Source of the DNA: Bin87 sp965116565
GTDB taxonomy: Bacteria > Chloroflexota > Dehalococcoidia > Lucifugimonadales > UBA3495
Assembly: GCA_965116565.1 (NCBI GenBank)
Contig: OZ220699.1
Span: 1,488,001 to 1,552,000, forward strand
DNA length: 64,000 nucleotides
Reading direction: 5' to 3'
Part shown: one piece after another, positions 1-7,694 of the stretch
Numbering within the stretch: the stretch's first letter is position 1
How the letters are laid out: every line of letters starts with the position of its first letter
Translations under genes and position numbers: made by a program
Notes under the pieces: model-generated
The model's input: the letters and a program-made list of their open reading frames with translations, nothing else
The model's database searches: none
What the model was told of the DNA's origin: nothing

Positions 1-117
1 GCCGCGTCAAACCTGCGGACGCAGTTCGTCCCGGGCGGCGGCCACTTCCTCCACGAGGAGAAACCGGACGAGGTCAACGAGGCCCTGCTCGCATTCCTGG
101 CCGAAATCGGAACCTGA
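1..117 (+). CDS. alpha/beta hydrolase, C-terminal fragment
   Basis: The reading frame is open from the first base and ends in TGA at 115-117, so only the last 38 residues are present. The tail has a GGGHFLHEEKPDEV motif followed by a short amphipathic helix. This is the usual end of alpha/beta-hydrolase-fold enzymes (haloalkane dehalogenase / epoxide hydrolase type), where the His completes the Ser-His-Asp triad. The nucleophile elbow lies outside the window, so the substrate cannot be judged. A hairpin terminator follows within 30 bases. Confidence 0.6.
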   Translation, partial: AASNLRTQFVPGGGHFLHEEKPDEVNEALLAFLAEIGT

Positions 118-141
118 CCTATAGCTGAACGACCCACAACA

Positions 142-169
142 AAAGGCCCCGCTTGGCAACGGGGCCTTT
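142..169. terminator. bidirectional hairpin terminator
   Basis: The arms AAAGGCCCC and GGGGCCTTT pair perfectly around an 11-base loop. The A-rich left flank and T-rich right flank give a terminator in both directions. It sits between the convergent hydrolase fragment and the flavin monooxygenase that ends at 191. Confidence 0.85.
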
Positions 170-190
170 CACATATCCAGGCGGCGGGTC

Positions 191-1276
191 CTACGCTCGC
201 AACGCAGGTCCCACTTCCTCCGCGTACAGCCGAATGGAATTCTGCACCCGTTCTGCGGGAACCGATCCGCCTACGTTCGGCTCCATGATGATGCCGGTCA
301 GCCCCAGCTCTTCGCGAATTTCGATCAGCCGCCCGGCAACCTGTTCGGGCGTGCCATAGGCCACCCGGTCGACCAGCAGGTCGTCGTACGTGGTGTTCAA
401 CAGTTGCTCGGCCCTCTGGCGACGTTCCTCGGTGGCGTTCGCGCCCTCCGCCTCCACCGTGCGGATGTAGGTGTCCGCCGTGCGTCGGAAAGCGCGCATG
501 GTGCTCTCCTCGGTGTCGGCCCGCACCTGCTCCATTGATTCCCCCACGTAGATGGGCATCCGGACGAAGGCGTCATCCACATCGTGGCCGTTTTCCGAAG
601 CGGTGGCCCGATACAACGCCAGGTTATCGGAAACCTGCTTCAGACCCTGCCCCCGCACTCCGGTAACCAGCGGCAATCCAAGCTCCCCGATTATGCGGAA
701 CGTGTCCACGGAGTTGGCGGCAATCCGAATGGGAGGGTGCGGCTGCTGATAGGGGCGCGGCGTAACTACCACGTCATCCATGTCATAGTAACGGCCGTGG
801 TGCGAGAACCGGTAATTGCTCCACGCTTTCATGATGATATCCAGAGATTCGGCAAACCGAATCCGGCTCTCCTCGAAAGGCACGCCGTATCCCTGGTACG
901 AACGTGGGAAGCTGCTCCGGCCGATACCGAAGTCCAGGCGGCCCTTGGAGATGTTGTCCACCGTCGCCGCCTCTTCGGCCAGCCGGATCGGGTGCGCCAA
1001 TGGCAGCACGCTTACGCCCGTGCCCACCCGCACCCGCTCGGTGCGCGCGGCCACTATCCCTGCCATCATCAACGGCACCGAGGAAACGGACGGAATGCCG
1101 GCTCCACCCGGATCCGTCGGGGTACGCGGCGCTGCGAAGTGCCGCTCCGCCAGCCACACGCCGTCTATACCCGCCTCGTCGGCAAGTTGAGCTACCGCAA
1201 AGGCTTCGTCGAATGCTTCCTCTTGAGTGCGGCCCTCGCGGTAATCGCATTCCATCACCAGACCGACGTGCTGCAT
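191..1276 (-). CDS. LLM-class (luciferase-like) flavin-dependent oxidoreductase
   Basis: A 361-residue protein with the TIM-barrel pattern of bacterial luciferase-like monooxygenases: an early GVWLAERHF segment, the GTGVSVLPLAHPIRLAEEAATVD core, then GRLDFGIGRSS and a PPIRIAANS strand. Family members use reduced FMN or F420 to oxidise small organics; the substrate cannot be read from sequence. The start at 1276 is preceded by AGGAGGGA at good spacing. It is the last gene of a minus-strand run with two acyl-CoA dehydrogenases and a YHS-like protein, so a role in degrading an organic acid or related carbon source is inferred. It is one of five LLM genes in the window. Confidence 0.88.
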   Translation of the reverse strand: MQHVGLVMECDYREGRTQEEAFDEAFAVAQLADEAGIDGVWLAERHFAAPRTPTDPGGAGIPSVSSVPLMMAGIVAARTERVRVGTGVSVLPLAHPIRLAEEAATVDNISKGRLDFGIGRSSFPRSYQGYGVPFEESRIRFAESLDIIMKAWSNYRFSHHGRYYDMDDVVVTPRPYQQPHPPIRIAANSVDTFRIIGELGLPLVTGVRGQGLKQVSDNLALYRATASENGHDVDDAFVRMPIYVGESMEQVRADTEESTMRAFRRTADTYIRTVEAEGANATEERRQRAEQLLNTTYDDLLVDRVAYGTPEQVAGRLIEIREELGLTGIIMEPNVGGSVPAERVQNSIRLYAEEVGPALRA

Positions 1277-1321
1277 GATCTCCCTCCTGCTGGTCCCCGT
1301 TCCGCCGCGGACCTGCTGATT

Positions 1322-1531
1322 TTAGCTTTCGATGTAAGTGTTGGGCGCCGTCAGGAACTGGGTGCGACACTGCAGGGTGCAGAAATAGTACCACTCGCCA
1401 TTGTAGAAGCTGCGGGTTCCGGCGTTGGGGTCCACTTCGTTGGCGCCGTACATTGTCTGGCCGGTGGTGGCGCGGGCGCTGTCCTCGTTGATTACAGTCT
1501 TGCAAACGGGGCAGATGGGATCGGCGGGCAT
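1322..1531 (-). CDS. small YHS-like zinc-binding protein
   Basis: A 69-residue protein with two cysteine pairs: CPVCK near residue 7 and FCTLQC near residue 50, joined by the EWYYF segment typical of YHS domains (which usually bind a metal, often copper or zinc). No signal peptide, so cytoplasmic. It lies between an acyl-CoA dehydrogenase and the LLM oxidoreductase on the same strand with gaps of about 45 bases, so it is probably co-transcribed. A metal-handling or accessory role is inferred. Confidence 0.7.
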   Translation of the reverse strand: MPADPICPVCKTVINEDSARATTGQTMYGANEVDPNAGTRSFYNGEWYYFCTLQCRTQFLTAPNTYIES

Positions 1532-1573
1532 TTGTCAGGCTCCTGTGTTGATCTGTACTCGGTCGGATCGGTT

Positions 1574-2749
1574 TCAGCCAACCGGCTGCAAATTCATGCC
1601 CAGTCGCACCTGCCCGGGTTGGTCCAGCAGCGCCCGGGCCACCCGGGCCCGGTGCTCAAAACTGGTCCCGAGGCGCATGGTCCACGCGGTCACCCGGCGG
1701 TACCACAGATGCAGGTCAAACTCCATCATGAACCCGATCCCGCCGTGGATCTGCTGCGACGAGCGCACGGTGGCCTGGCACTTGTCGTTGGTGAACGCTT
1801 TCGCCTGCGAAACCTCTACGCCGTACGGCAGGCCGGAGTCCATCTTCCAGAGCGCTTCGTAGGTCAACAATTGCGCGCCATCGCACCAGACGATCATGTC
1901 GGCGCACAGGTGTTGGATCGACTGAAAGCCGGCGATCGGCCGTCCGAACGCCACACGATTCTTCGCGTAGTCGATCGCCATCTCGGCGTCTTTCCGCGCC
2001 GCCCCTATGATCTGCGTACAAAGCAGAGCGGTTCCCGTATCCAGCATCTCGGACGTGGCGGGCCAGCCTCCGTTCACCTCTCCGATCACGTTGGTCAATG
2101 GTACTCGCACGCCGTCAAAGGCCAACTTGCTCTGCGAGTCCTTGGCCAGCGTGGTAAGCCGGGTCTCCGTGATCCCGGCTGCATTCGTGGGGACGATTAC
2201 CAGCGTGATTCCGGCTCCGTCATCTGTGGATGATCCGGTGCGGACTGCCGTCACCATCAGCTCGGCCGCCGAGAAATTGTCAACGAAGTGCTTGATGCCG
2301 TTGATCACCAGCGCGTCGCCGTCCACCTCTCCCCGGCACTGTACGGCGTCGGGACGCAGGCGCGGATCCTGCTCCTGCACGGCCCAGGTCATGATCAACT
2401 CGCCACGCGCCACGCGCGGCAGGATCGACTGTTTCTGCTCATCCGTGCCGTTTCTGGCTACGGCCAGCGCGGAGGTGGAAGTGCTGTGAAAAGGCACCGG
2501 CGCGATGGCTCGCCCGCATTCTTCCAGGATCAGTCCCAGGTAGGCCACTGGCAGCCCGCCACCCCCGTAGGTCTCCGGCAGCGAAATTCCGAACCATCCT
2601 AACGACGCCATCTTCTCCCACAGTTCGACGGAGTAGCCCCGTTCGTCCTGTTCAACCGCGCGGGCCAGGCTCGGCGGACACTCCGCCTCCAGGAACTCCC
2701 GGGCGGCGTTTTTTACCATCAGCTCTTCTTCGTTGGGTAGTACGTTCAT
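1574..2749 (-). CDS. acyl-CoA dehydrogenase family protein
   Basis: A 391-residue protein of normal family length. It has the N-terminal helical domain (WFGISLPETYGGGGLP), the middle beta domain with TWAVQEQDPRLRPD in place of the usual FALTEP, and the C-terminal four-helix domain with RVAFGRPIAGFQSIQH and QIHGGIGFMMEFDLHLWYRR. Members use FAD to introduce a 2,3 double bond into acyl-CoA. The catalytic glutamate cannot be assigned with certainty, as in several divergent CaiA/FadE relatives. It sits downstream of a second acyl-CoA dehydrogenase; such pairs often form heteromers, which is an inference here. Confidence 0.88.
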   Translation of the reverse strand: MNVLPNEEELMVKNAAREFLEAECPPSLARAVEQDERGYSVELWEKMASLGWFGISLPETYGGGGLPVAYLGLILEECGRAIAPVPFHSTSTSALAVARNGTDEQKQSILPRVARGELIMTWAVQEQDPRLRPDAVQCRGEVDGDALVINGIKHFVDNFSAAELMVTAVRTGSSTDDGAGITLVIVPTNAAGITETRLTTLAKDSQSKLAFDGVRVPLTNVIGEVNGGWPATSEMLDTGTALLCTQIIGAARKDAEMAIDYAKNRVAFGRPIAGFQSIQHLCADMIVWCDGAQLLTYEALWKMDSGLPYGVEVSQAKAFTNDKCQATVRSSQQIHGGIGFMMEFDLHLWYRRVTAWTMRLGTSFEHRARVARALLDQPGQVRLGMNLQPVG

Positions 2750-2807
2750 CGTGCCTCAGTTGGTCGGACAATCGTTATACGTCGGTTTGGGGTCAGCGGC
2801 CCTTCGG

Positions 2808-4010
2808 TTACACTCGGGGCATACCCAGCCCGCGGCGGGCGACCTGGTCGCGCATGACCTGGACGCTGCCGTGGTTGATCCCGCTCTGGAACGCCCCCAT
2901 CAGGTTGTGGGCGAACACCCCGCTTTCAATGGCGTCCTCGGAGCCGTTCAAAAGCTGGCCATATGGCCCGAGCATCTGCGCGATCGTTTCGGTGGTGCGA
3001 ACGCCGTGCTCGGGTGCGAACACCTTTTCCGCGGAACCCTCGTACGTGAAGGCGCCGTCGTTTTCAACGATGGACATGCTCCGCAGCGTCATCAGGCGGC
3101 AAACCTGGCCTTCGATCCACATGTCGGCGAGCCGGTCGCGAACTGTGGGGTCTTCGCGCATGGCGTACCCCTCGATCTCGTTGTCCTTCACCCAGTTCAC
3201 GATGTCCTCGTCCCGCTGGATGGAGATCAGGTACCGCGACGCGCCCACGCGGTCCAGGTTCAGCCCCATCGCTCCCACGTACCACCCCTGGTTTTCCTCG
3301 CCAAGCATGCACGAAGCCGGCACCCGCACGTTTTCAAAGAACGTCTCGTTGGTGCGCCCGTCGCCGTACGTGGTTCCCAGCGGCGCCGGCGGGTTGTTCT
3401 GTATCGTCCAAAGCGGGCGCACCGTGATGCCGGGCGTGTCCATCGGAATCAGGAAGATGCTGATGCCTCGGTGCCTTGGAGCGTCCGGATCCGTGCGGGC
3501 CATCAGGTAGATGTGCGTTGCGTAGTGAGCCGCGGTGGTGTACATCTTCTGGCCGTTGATGACGTATTCGTCCCCGTCGCGCACCGCCCGGCACTGCAGA
3601 CCGGCCAGGTCGGCGCCCGCCTGCGGTTCAGTGAAACCCAGCGCGAAGGAGATTTCACCCCGAATGATGCCGGGCAGAAACTCCTGCTTCTGCTCCTCTG
3701 TGCCCGCCGCCAGGATCGCGGGCGCGCCGGACCCGGCTCCACCCACGGTGATGCCCACCCGGGCAAACTCCTCTTCCACGATGTACTGGTCGATTCGGCT
3801 GCCGTCCTGCCCGCCGTACTCTCTCGGCCAGGACATGCCGATCCAGCCGCGTTCGGCTATCCCTTTATACATCTCCCGGGTCTTCGGGCCGCGGCGTCGA
3901 ATCCCGGTGTTTTCCAGTTCCTCCACGATCTCCGGGGTCACGTTTTCTGCGATGAACTGTTGCACTTCAGCGCGCAGAGCTTCCTGTTCCGGGGTGAATG
4001 CGAATTCCAT
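2808..4010 (-). CDS. acyl-CoA dehydrogenase
   Basis: A 400-residue FAD-dependent acyl-CoA dehydrogenase. Visible hallmarks are YGGQDGSRID in the N-terminal domain, FALGFTEPQAGADLAGL in the flavin-binding middle domain, YVINGQKMYTTAAHYA, and the C-terminal helical region. I chose the ATG at 4010 because the protein then begins with EFAFTPEQEALRAEV, the normal family start. The longer frame from 4088 would run through the promoter -35 box. First gene of the four-gene minus-strand unit ending at 191. Likely oxidises a short, branched or aromatic acyl-CoA together with the next dehydrogenase. Confidence 0.92.
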   Translation of the reverse strand: MEFAFTPEQEALRAEVQQFIAENVTPEIVEELENTGIRRRGPKTREMYKGIAERGWIGMSWPREYGGQDGSRIDQYIVEEEFARVGITVGGAGSGAPAILAAGTEEQKQEFLPGIIRGEISFALGFTEPQAGADLAGLQCRAVRDGDEYVINGQKMYTTAAHYATHIYLMARTDPDAPRHRGISIFLIPMDTPGITVRPLWTIQNNPPAPLGTTYGDGRTNETFFENVRVPASCMLGEENQGWYVGAMGLNLDRVGASRYLISIQRDEDIVNWVKDNEIEGYAMREDPTVRDRLADMWIEGQVCRLMTLRSMSIVENDGAFTYEGSAEKVFAPEHGVRTTETIAQMLGPYGQLLNGSEDAIESGVFAHNLMGAFQSGINHGSVQVMRDQVARRGLGMPRV

Positions 4011-4059
4011 AACAACGCCGCCTTGATCGAGGGTCGTGCTTGAGTTGATACGGCGTGCA

Positions 4060-4088
4060 ATTATAACGGTTTGCGCCAATGGTGTCAT
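4060..4088 (-). promoter_or_regulatory. sigma70-type promoter of the acyl-CoA dehydrogenase operon
   Basis: On the minus strand ATGACA (4088-4083) is followed after exactly 17 bases by TATAAT (4065-4060). That is one mismatch in the -35 box and none in the -10 box. The predicted transcript starts near 4053, about 43 bases before the ATG at 4010. Confidence 0.7.
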
Positions 4089-4515
4089 TCGGCGCGATCG
4101 ACGCCGGGCGTCCCTCAGTTGACCCTGGATCCGGGGAGTCCAAGCGGCGCCCGCGCCCCACGTCGGACGTTCACACCGCTCGACACATCAACGGATTTCC
4201 CATTACTTCCGATTTTGATGACATTGGAGCCCCTCGGCCTCGCCGTTCCGTGCCATCCCATCCGCTATTCTGTACACATGTTCGGCAACCGGACGGCGGA
4301 AGGCTCAGCGCTGTCTCCCGTCAGCCAATGCCCTCATGCCCGGCGCGCAGGGCCGGGGCATCTGCTGACACACCCCCGCCTCAGGCGGGCGACAATTGAA
4401 TAGGGTTCAATAGGGGTCCAGTAACAACAACGGCCTATCCGTCGCGGGTTGGCCCCCGCGACGCCAAGTCGGATTTACTGCACCGCTGGCCATCGCCTGA
4501 GGCCGGTCTTTTCCC
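4089..4515. other. gene-free region with short hairpins
   Basis: No convincing gene; the short frames have atypical composition. Two strong stem-loops are visible: CCCGCC-TCA-GGCGGG at 4375-4389 and GTCGCGGG-TTGGCC-CCCGCGAC at 4441-4462. There is also a GC-rich imperfect palindrome near 4338-4360. Together with the dispersed repeat that follows, the region looks like accumulated REP-like extragenic elements. Confidence 0.6.
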
Positions 4516-4790
4516 CAGCATGGCATGGACCAGTACGGCGGGTGTCTCCACCGCTCCACGAGGGTCGCAAGTCCCCCTCCCACTCATCCTGAGCTTGTAC
4601 AGGGATGTGGGTAGGGCAAGTGGGAGGTTTTCCTCTCATCGACCAAGGCGGTCAGCACGTGGGATCCTAGGACGCAATATCGCAAAAAACGCTCTCTGGC
4701 CGTAGCGCCGACGACCTGGACCCCCGGGAACCCTGAAAAACACAACCAAAGCAACAACCGACAGCAACCACCAACAGCAACGACCAACGG
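4516..4790 (+). repeat. dispersed extragenic repeat, left copy
   Basis: This segment reappears in inverted orientation at about 50821-51147. Block A (4516-4567) matches the complement of 51096-51147 at 49 of 52 positions by eye. Block B (4651-4713) matches the complement of 50886-50950 with a few substitutions and a 2-base length change; it includes CTCTCTGGCCGTAGCGCCGA. A third, looser match is an A/C-rich tract containing ACCCTGAAAA (4730-4790). Between A and B lies a CTCATCCTGAGCTTGT hairpin-like core. No open frame is conserved between the copies, so I treat it as a non-coding element. Confidence 0.75.
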
Positions 4791-4912
4791 AAAGGAGCGC
4801 AATCGCAAACAACCAACCCGCCCGAATGCATCGGGCAAATCATGGGGCCGCTTATGGCACGGCGGCCCCTGCTGTCCCTGTTGCCGTAGCTTGGATTTCC
4901 CGTGCGTCAGGG

Positions 4913-4942
4913 TTGACAAATCCCGTGCGCCCGGCCTACGGT
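4913..4942 (+). promoter_or_regulatory. possible promoter of the betaine ABC operon
   Basis: A perfect TTGACA (4913-4918) is followed after 18 bases by TACGGT (4937-4942), a weak -10 match. It lies 58 bases before the chosen ATG of the ATPase gene, so position is right but the -10 box is poor. Confidence 0.35.
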
Positions 4943-4999
4943 GAACCCGTATCCTTCATGCCTCGTCATGCGTGGCGGAATCAACGGGGATGGTACATC

Positions 5000-6313
5000 A
5001 TGGTCTCCGCAAATCACACAGCGACCACGAATGCCGATGTAACTGGTTCCGGCGACGAGCCGTTCATCCGCGTTGACGCAGTTTGGAAGGTCTTTGGAAA
5101 GAACCCGGAGAGGGTGCTCGACCCCCAGTACGCAGACCGCGACAAGTCCTATTTCCAGAGTGAAATGGGCAACGTCATCGGCCTACACGACGTGTCTTTT
5201 GAAGTGGGCCGCGGCGAAACCTTCGTCATCATGGGCCTTTCCGGCAGCGGAAAGTCCACGATGGTCCGTTGCCTGATTCGTCTCATAGAACCCACCGCCG
5301 GCGAGATAGTTATTGCCGGCAGGAATATCACCGGGATGACCGATAAGGAACTCATGGAGTTCCGACGCCAAAACATCGCTATGGTGTTCCAGCACTACGG
5401 TCTGCAGCCCCACCGCAACGTGCTCGACAACGCCAGTTGGGGCCTCGAAGTCCAGGGGATGGCCAAGCAGGAACGCTATTCCAGAACCAGGGAGGTTCTG
5501 GAATTGGTAGGGTTGGCAGGATGGGAAGAAGCCTATCCCCGCCAACTGTCCGGCGGTATGCAGCAGAGGGTCGGTCTCGCCAGGGCCCTGGCCGTGGACA
5601 CCGACATCCTTCTCATGGACGAGCCATTCAGCGGCCTCGATCCCCTGATCCGCCGGCAGATGCAGGATGAGTTGCTGAGACTTCAGAACGAACTTCACAA
5701 GACCATCGTGTTCATCACCCACGACCTCAACGAAGCGCTGAAGCTGGGCGACCGCATCGCCATCATGCACGACGGCCAGATCGCCCAGATCGGCTCACCG
5801 GAAGACATCGTGCTGCGCCCCGAGGACGAATACGTCGGTGACTTCACCCAGGACGTGCGCCTCGAAAGCGTGCTTACCGCCAGCAAGGTCATGGTAACGC
5901 CGAAAGCCGTGGTGATGGGACACCAGGGACCCAGGGCGGCCCTCCACACCATCGGGAACAGCGATGGCGACGCCGCATGGGTCGTCGATATGCGGGAGCA
6001 CTATATCGGCATGCTCTCCATCAGCAACGCCGAGCGCGCGCTGCGGGCGGGAATCAAGAGGATCGACGAAGCTTGGGAGTACGTCGACCGTGAATACCAG
6101 TCCGTCGCTCCCGGTACCACGTTCGACGAGTTGATTCCCATCGCGATGGCCAGCGATTTTCCGGTCCCCTGTTGCGACGACAACAATGTCCTGGTGGGCG
6201 AGGTTCACCGCAGCGCCCTCGCCGAAGCCCTCGCCGAGACGTCAACGCCGAATATGGATTTCGCAGCAAACGCTGCGGAGAATGCCGCATTGGCCGAGGA
6301 ATCAGGCCGGTAA
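5000..6313 (+). CDS. proV: glycine betaine/proline ABC transporter, ATP-binding subunit
   Basis: A 437-residue ATPase of the ProV/OpuAA type. It shows Walker A GLSGSGKST (residues 79-87), the signature LSGGMQQRVGLARAL, Walker B LLMDEPFSGLD and a switch HDLNEALKLGD. About 140 residues follow with CBS-like repeats (KVMVTPKAVV, later MASDFPVPCCDDN), which in this family sense ionic strength. I start at ATG 5000, preceded by GGGGATGG; the upstream extension to 4826 overlaps the promoter and has no family similarity. Operon with permease 6387 and binding protein 7695. Gene name by family resemblance. Confidence 0.9.
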   Translation: MVSANHTATTNADVTGSGDEPFIRVDAVWKVFGKNPERVLDPQYADRDKSYFQSEMGNVIGLHDVSFEVGRGETFVIMGLSGSGKSTMVRCLIRLIEPTAGEIVIAGRNITGMTDKELMEFRRQNIAMVFQHYGLQPHRNVLDNASWGLEVQGMAKQERYSRTREVLELVGLAGWEEAYPRQLSGGMQQRVGLARALAVDTDILLMDEPFSGLDPLIRRQMQDELLRLQNELHKTIVFITHDLNEALKLGDRIAIMHDGQIAQIGSPEDIVLRPEDEYVGDFTQDVRLESVLTASKVMVTPKAVVMGHQGPRAALHTIGNSDGDAAWVVDMREHYIGMLSISNAERALRAGIKRIDEAWEYVDREYQSVAPGTTFDELIPIAMASDFPVPCCDDNNVLVGEVHRSALAEALAETSTPNMDFAANAAENAALAEESGR

Positions 6314-6386
6314 CGCCGGGGACGGCCTGGTCGGCCGTGCTGGTTGCCAGCTATCGGTCGTTTCCTCTCTCAGGAGGTAGATTGTC

Positions 6387-7475
6387 ATGGCAGCGATTAC
6401 CGGAGAACGGAACGATCCCGCGGTTCAGGCGCCCTCAGAGTCAACCAACGGAGCGCAGGCTGCCCGCGCGGCCATGGCGGGTTTGTCCCCCGTCTATTGG
6501 TGGGGAGCCGCCGTTGCCGCGGTGCTGATCGTATTGGTCGTCAGCCTCGTGTTCTGGGGCCCGAAAATGGAATACCCCACCACGGTTGCTCACGTGCAGT
6601 CAAGCGATGGATCCACATCCTTCCCCAAATCTCTGCGCGACGTTACCGGAAATGCAATCGACGATGGCACCACCTGGCTGACCACCAACGGCGACTGGCT
6701 GTTTGACGGCATCAAGACCGCCATCACGTACGCGTTGAACTACATCGAGGATGGATTGAAGTGGCTGCCCTGGCCTGCGGTGGTGCTCGCTTTGGTGCTG
6801 GCCGCGTTCGCCGTCGGTCGATGGGCGCTCATGGGGTTCACGGCCTTCGCCTTCTTGTTCATCGGATTCATGGGTTTGTGGGAAAACACCATCGACACCG
6901 TCGCGTTGATGGTTGTGGCCGTGGTGTTGTCGGTTGGCGTAGGCCTGCCCATGGGTGTGCTGGGCGCCCGCAATCAGACCGCAGACCGCATCATGCGCCC
7001 CATCTTGGACGGCATGCAGACCATGCCGAGCTTCGTCTATCTGCTGCCCGGCATCCTGTTCTTCGGGCTGGGCAAACCCGCCGGTATCTTTGCCACCATC
7101 ATCTACGCGGTGCCTCCGGTGATCCGCCTGACCAACCTGGGCATCCGCCAGGTATCCCCGGAGACTGTTGAAGCGGCCAGGTCGTTTGGGGCCTCGCCCT
7201 TGCAGCTATTGGTCAAGGTGCAGATTCCGATGGCGTTGCCGACGATCATGGCCGGAATCAACCAGACGACCATGATGGCGCTGGCCATGGTTACCATCGC
7301 TAGCATGGTGGCCGCAGGAGGACTCGGCGACAACGTCCTGCGCGCGATCCAGAAGAACGAGGTCGGCAACGGCGTGATCGCCGGCTTGGCCATCGTATTC
7401 ATGGCGATCGTCATTGACCGCCTCACCCAGGCGGTGGCGCGAAGTCGCCAGGAAGCATTGAGCGCCGGCCACTAG
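6387..7475 (+). CDS. proW: glycine betaine/proline ABC transporter, permease subunit
   Basis: A 362-residue membrane protein. One N-terminal membrane helix (around residues 35-53) is followed by an extracytoplasmic stretch, then the family's five- or six-helix permease core starting near residue 120. The coupling loop RSFGASPLQLLVKVQIPMAL lies near residue 260, followed by IMAGINQTTMMALAMVTIASM. AGGAGGT at 6372-6378 gives an ideal start. It pairs with the ATPase upstream to move a quaternary-amine osmolyte inward. The long, poorly conserved periplasmic insert between helix 1 and the core resembles ProW/OpuAB proteins. Confidence 0.9.
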   Translation: MAAITGERNDPAVQAPSESTNGAQAARAAMAGLSPVYWWGAAVAAVLIVLVVSLVFWGPKMEYPTTVAHVQSSDGSTSFPKSLRDVTGNAIDDGTTWLTTNGDWLFDGIKTAITYALNYIEDGLKWLPWPAVVLALVLAAFAVGRWALMGFTAFAFLFIGFMGLWENTIDTVALMVVAVVLSVGVGLPMGVLGARNQTADRIMRPILDGMQTMPSFVYLLPGILFFGLGKPAGIFATIIYAVPPVIRLTNLGIRQVSPETVEAARSFGASPLQLLVKVQIPMALPTIMAGINQTTMMALAMVTIASMVAAGGLGDNVLRAIQKNEVGNGVIAGLAIVFMAIVIDRLTQAVARSRQEALSAGH

Positions 7476-7493
7476 TCCGCCACGTAGGAGTAA

Positions 7494-7526
7494 CACATGG
7501 ACGACCCTTATCAGGGCGTCCATGTG
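7494..7526 (+). terminator. intercistronic hairpin after the permease gene
   Basis: CACATGGACG pairs with CGTCCATGTG, extended by CCC/GGG with one bulged A, around the loop TTATCA. No T-run follows, so it is more likely an mRNA-stabilising or attenuating stem-loop than a full terminator. It separates the ATPase-permease pair from the separately promoted binding protein. Confidence 0.55.
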
Positions 7527-7601
7527 GATACATTATTTGGACTCTTCAAAAAATACGAAAAGCGTTCATAACATAACGCATATAACGATATTTGCATCAA
7601 T

Positions 7602-7630
7602 TTGACAACGCATATTTGCACTGTGATAAT
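7602..7630 (+). promoter_or_regulatory. strong promoter of the betaine-binding lipoprotein gene
   Basis: TTGACA (7602-7607), a 17-base spacer and GATAAT (7625-7630) form a near-consensus promoter in an AT-rich island. The nonamer ATATTTGCA occurs twice, at 7588-7596 just before the -35 box and at 7612-7620 inside the spacer. The 24-base periodicity would suit a regulator binding two successive faces of the helix. The transcript would have a leader of about 58 bases. Confidence 0.75.
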
Positions 7631-7694
7631 CTTCAGCCATCGAATTACCGTCCCGGCGAACGTCGGGTAGCCGCCCAGAATGGAGGGATGCATC

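Noticed and set aside
584..2233. Long plus-strand open frame across the LLM and acyl-CoA dehydrogenase genes
   Set aside because: It is antisense to three well-supported genes, has no ribosome site and a composition unlike a real protein. Other long frames of this kind (7566-9842, 59718-62249 on the minus strand) are rejected for the same reason: high GC leaves few stops.
4520..4705. Open frames in the two repeat copies encoding a STAGVSTAPRGS-like peptide
   Set aside because: The shared peptide is a by-product of the DNA repeat. The frames diverge outside block A and lack ribosome sites.
4826..4999. N-terminal extension of the ProV gene
   Set aside because: The added residues have no family similarity and overlap the TTGACA element; ATG 5000 has a better ribosome site.
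7523..7531. TGTGGATAC as a DnaA box
   Set aside because: A single near match with one mismatch next to a hairpin. No cluster of boxes or AT-rich unwinding element with it.
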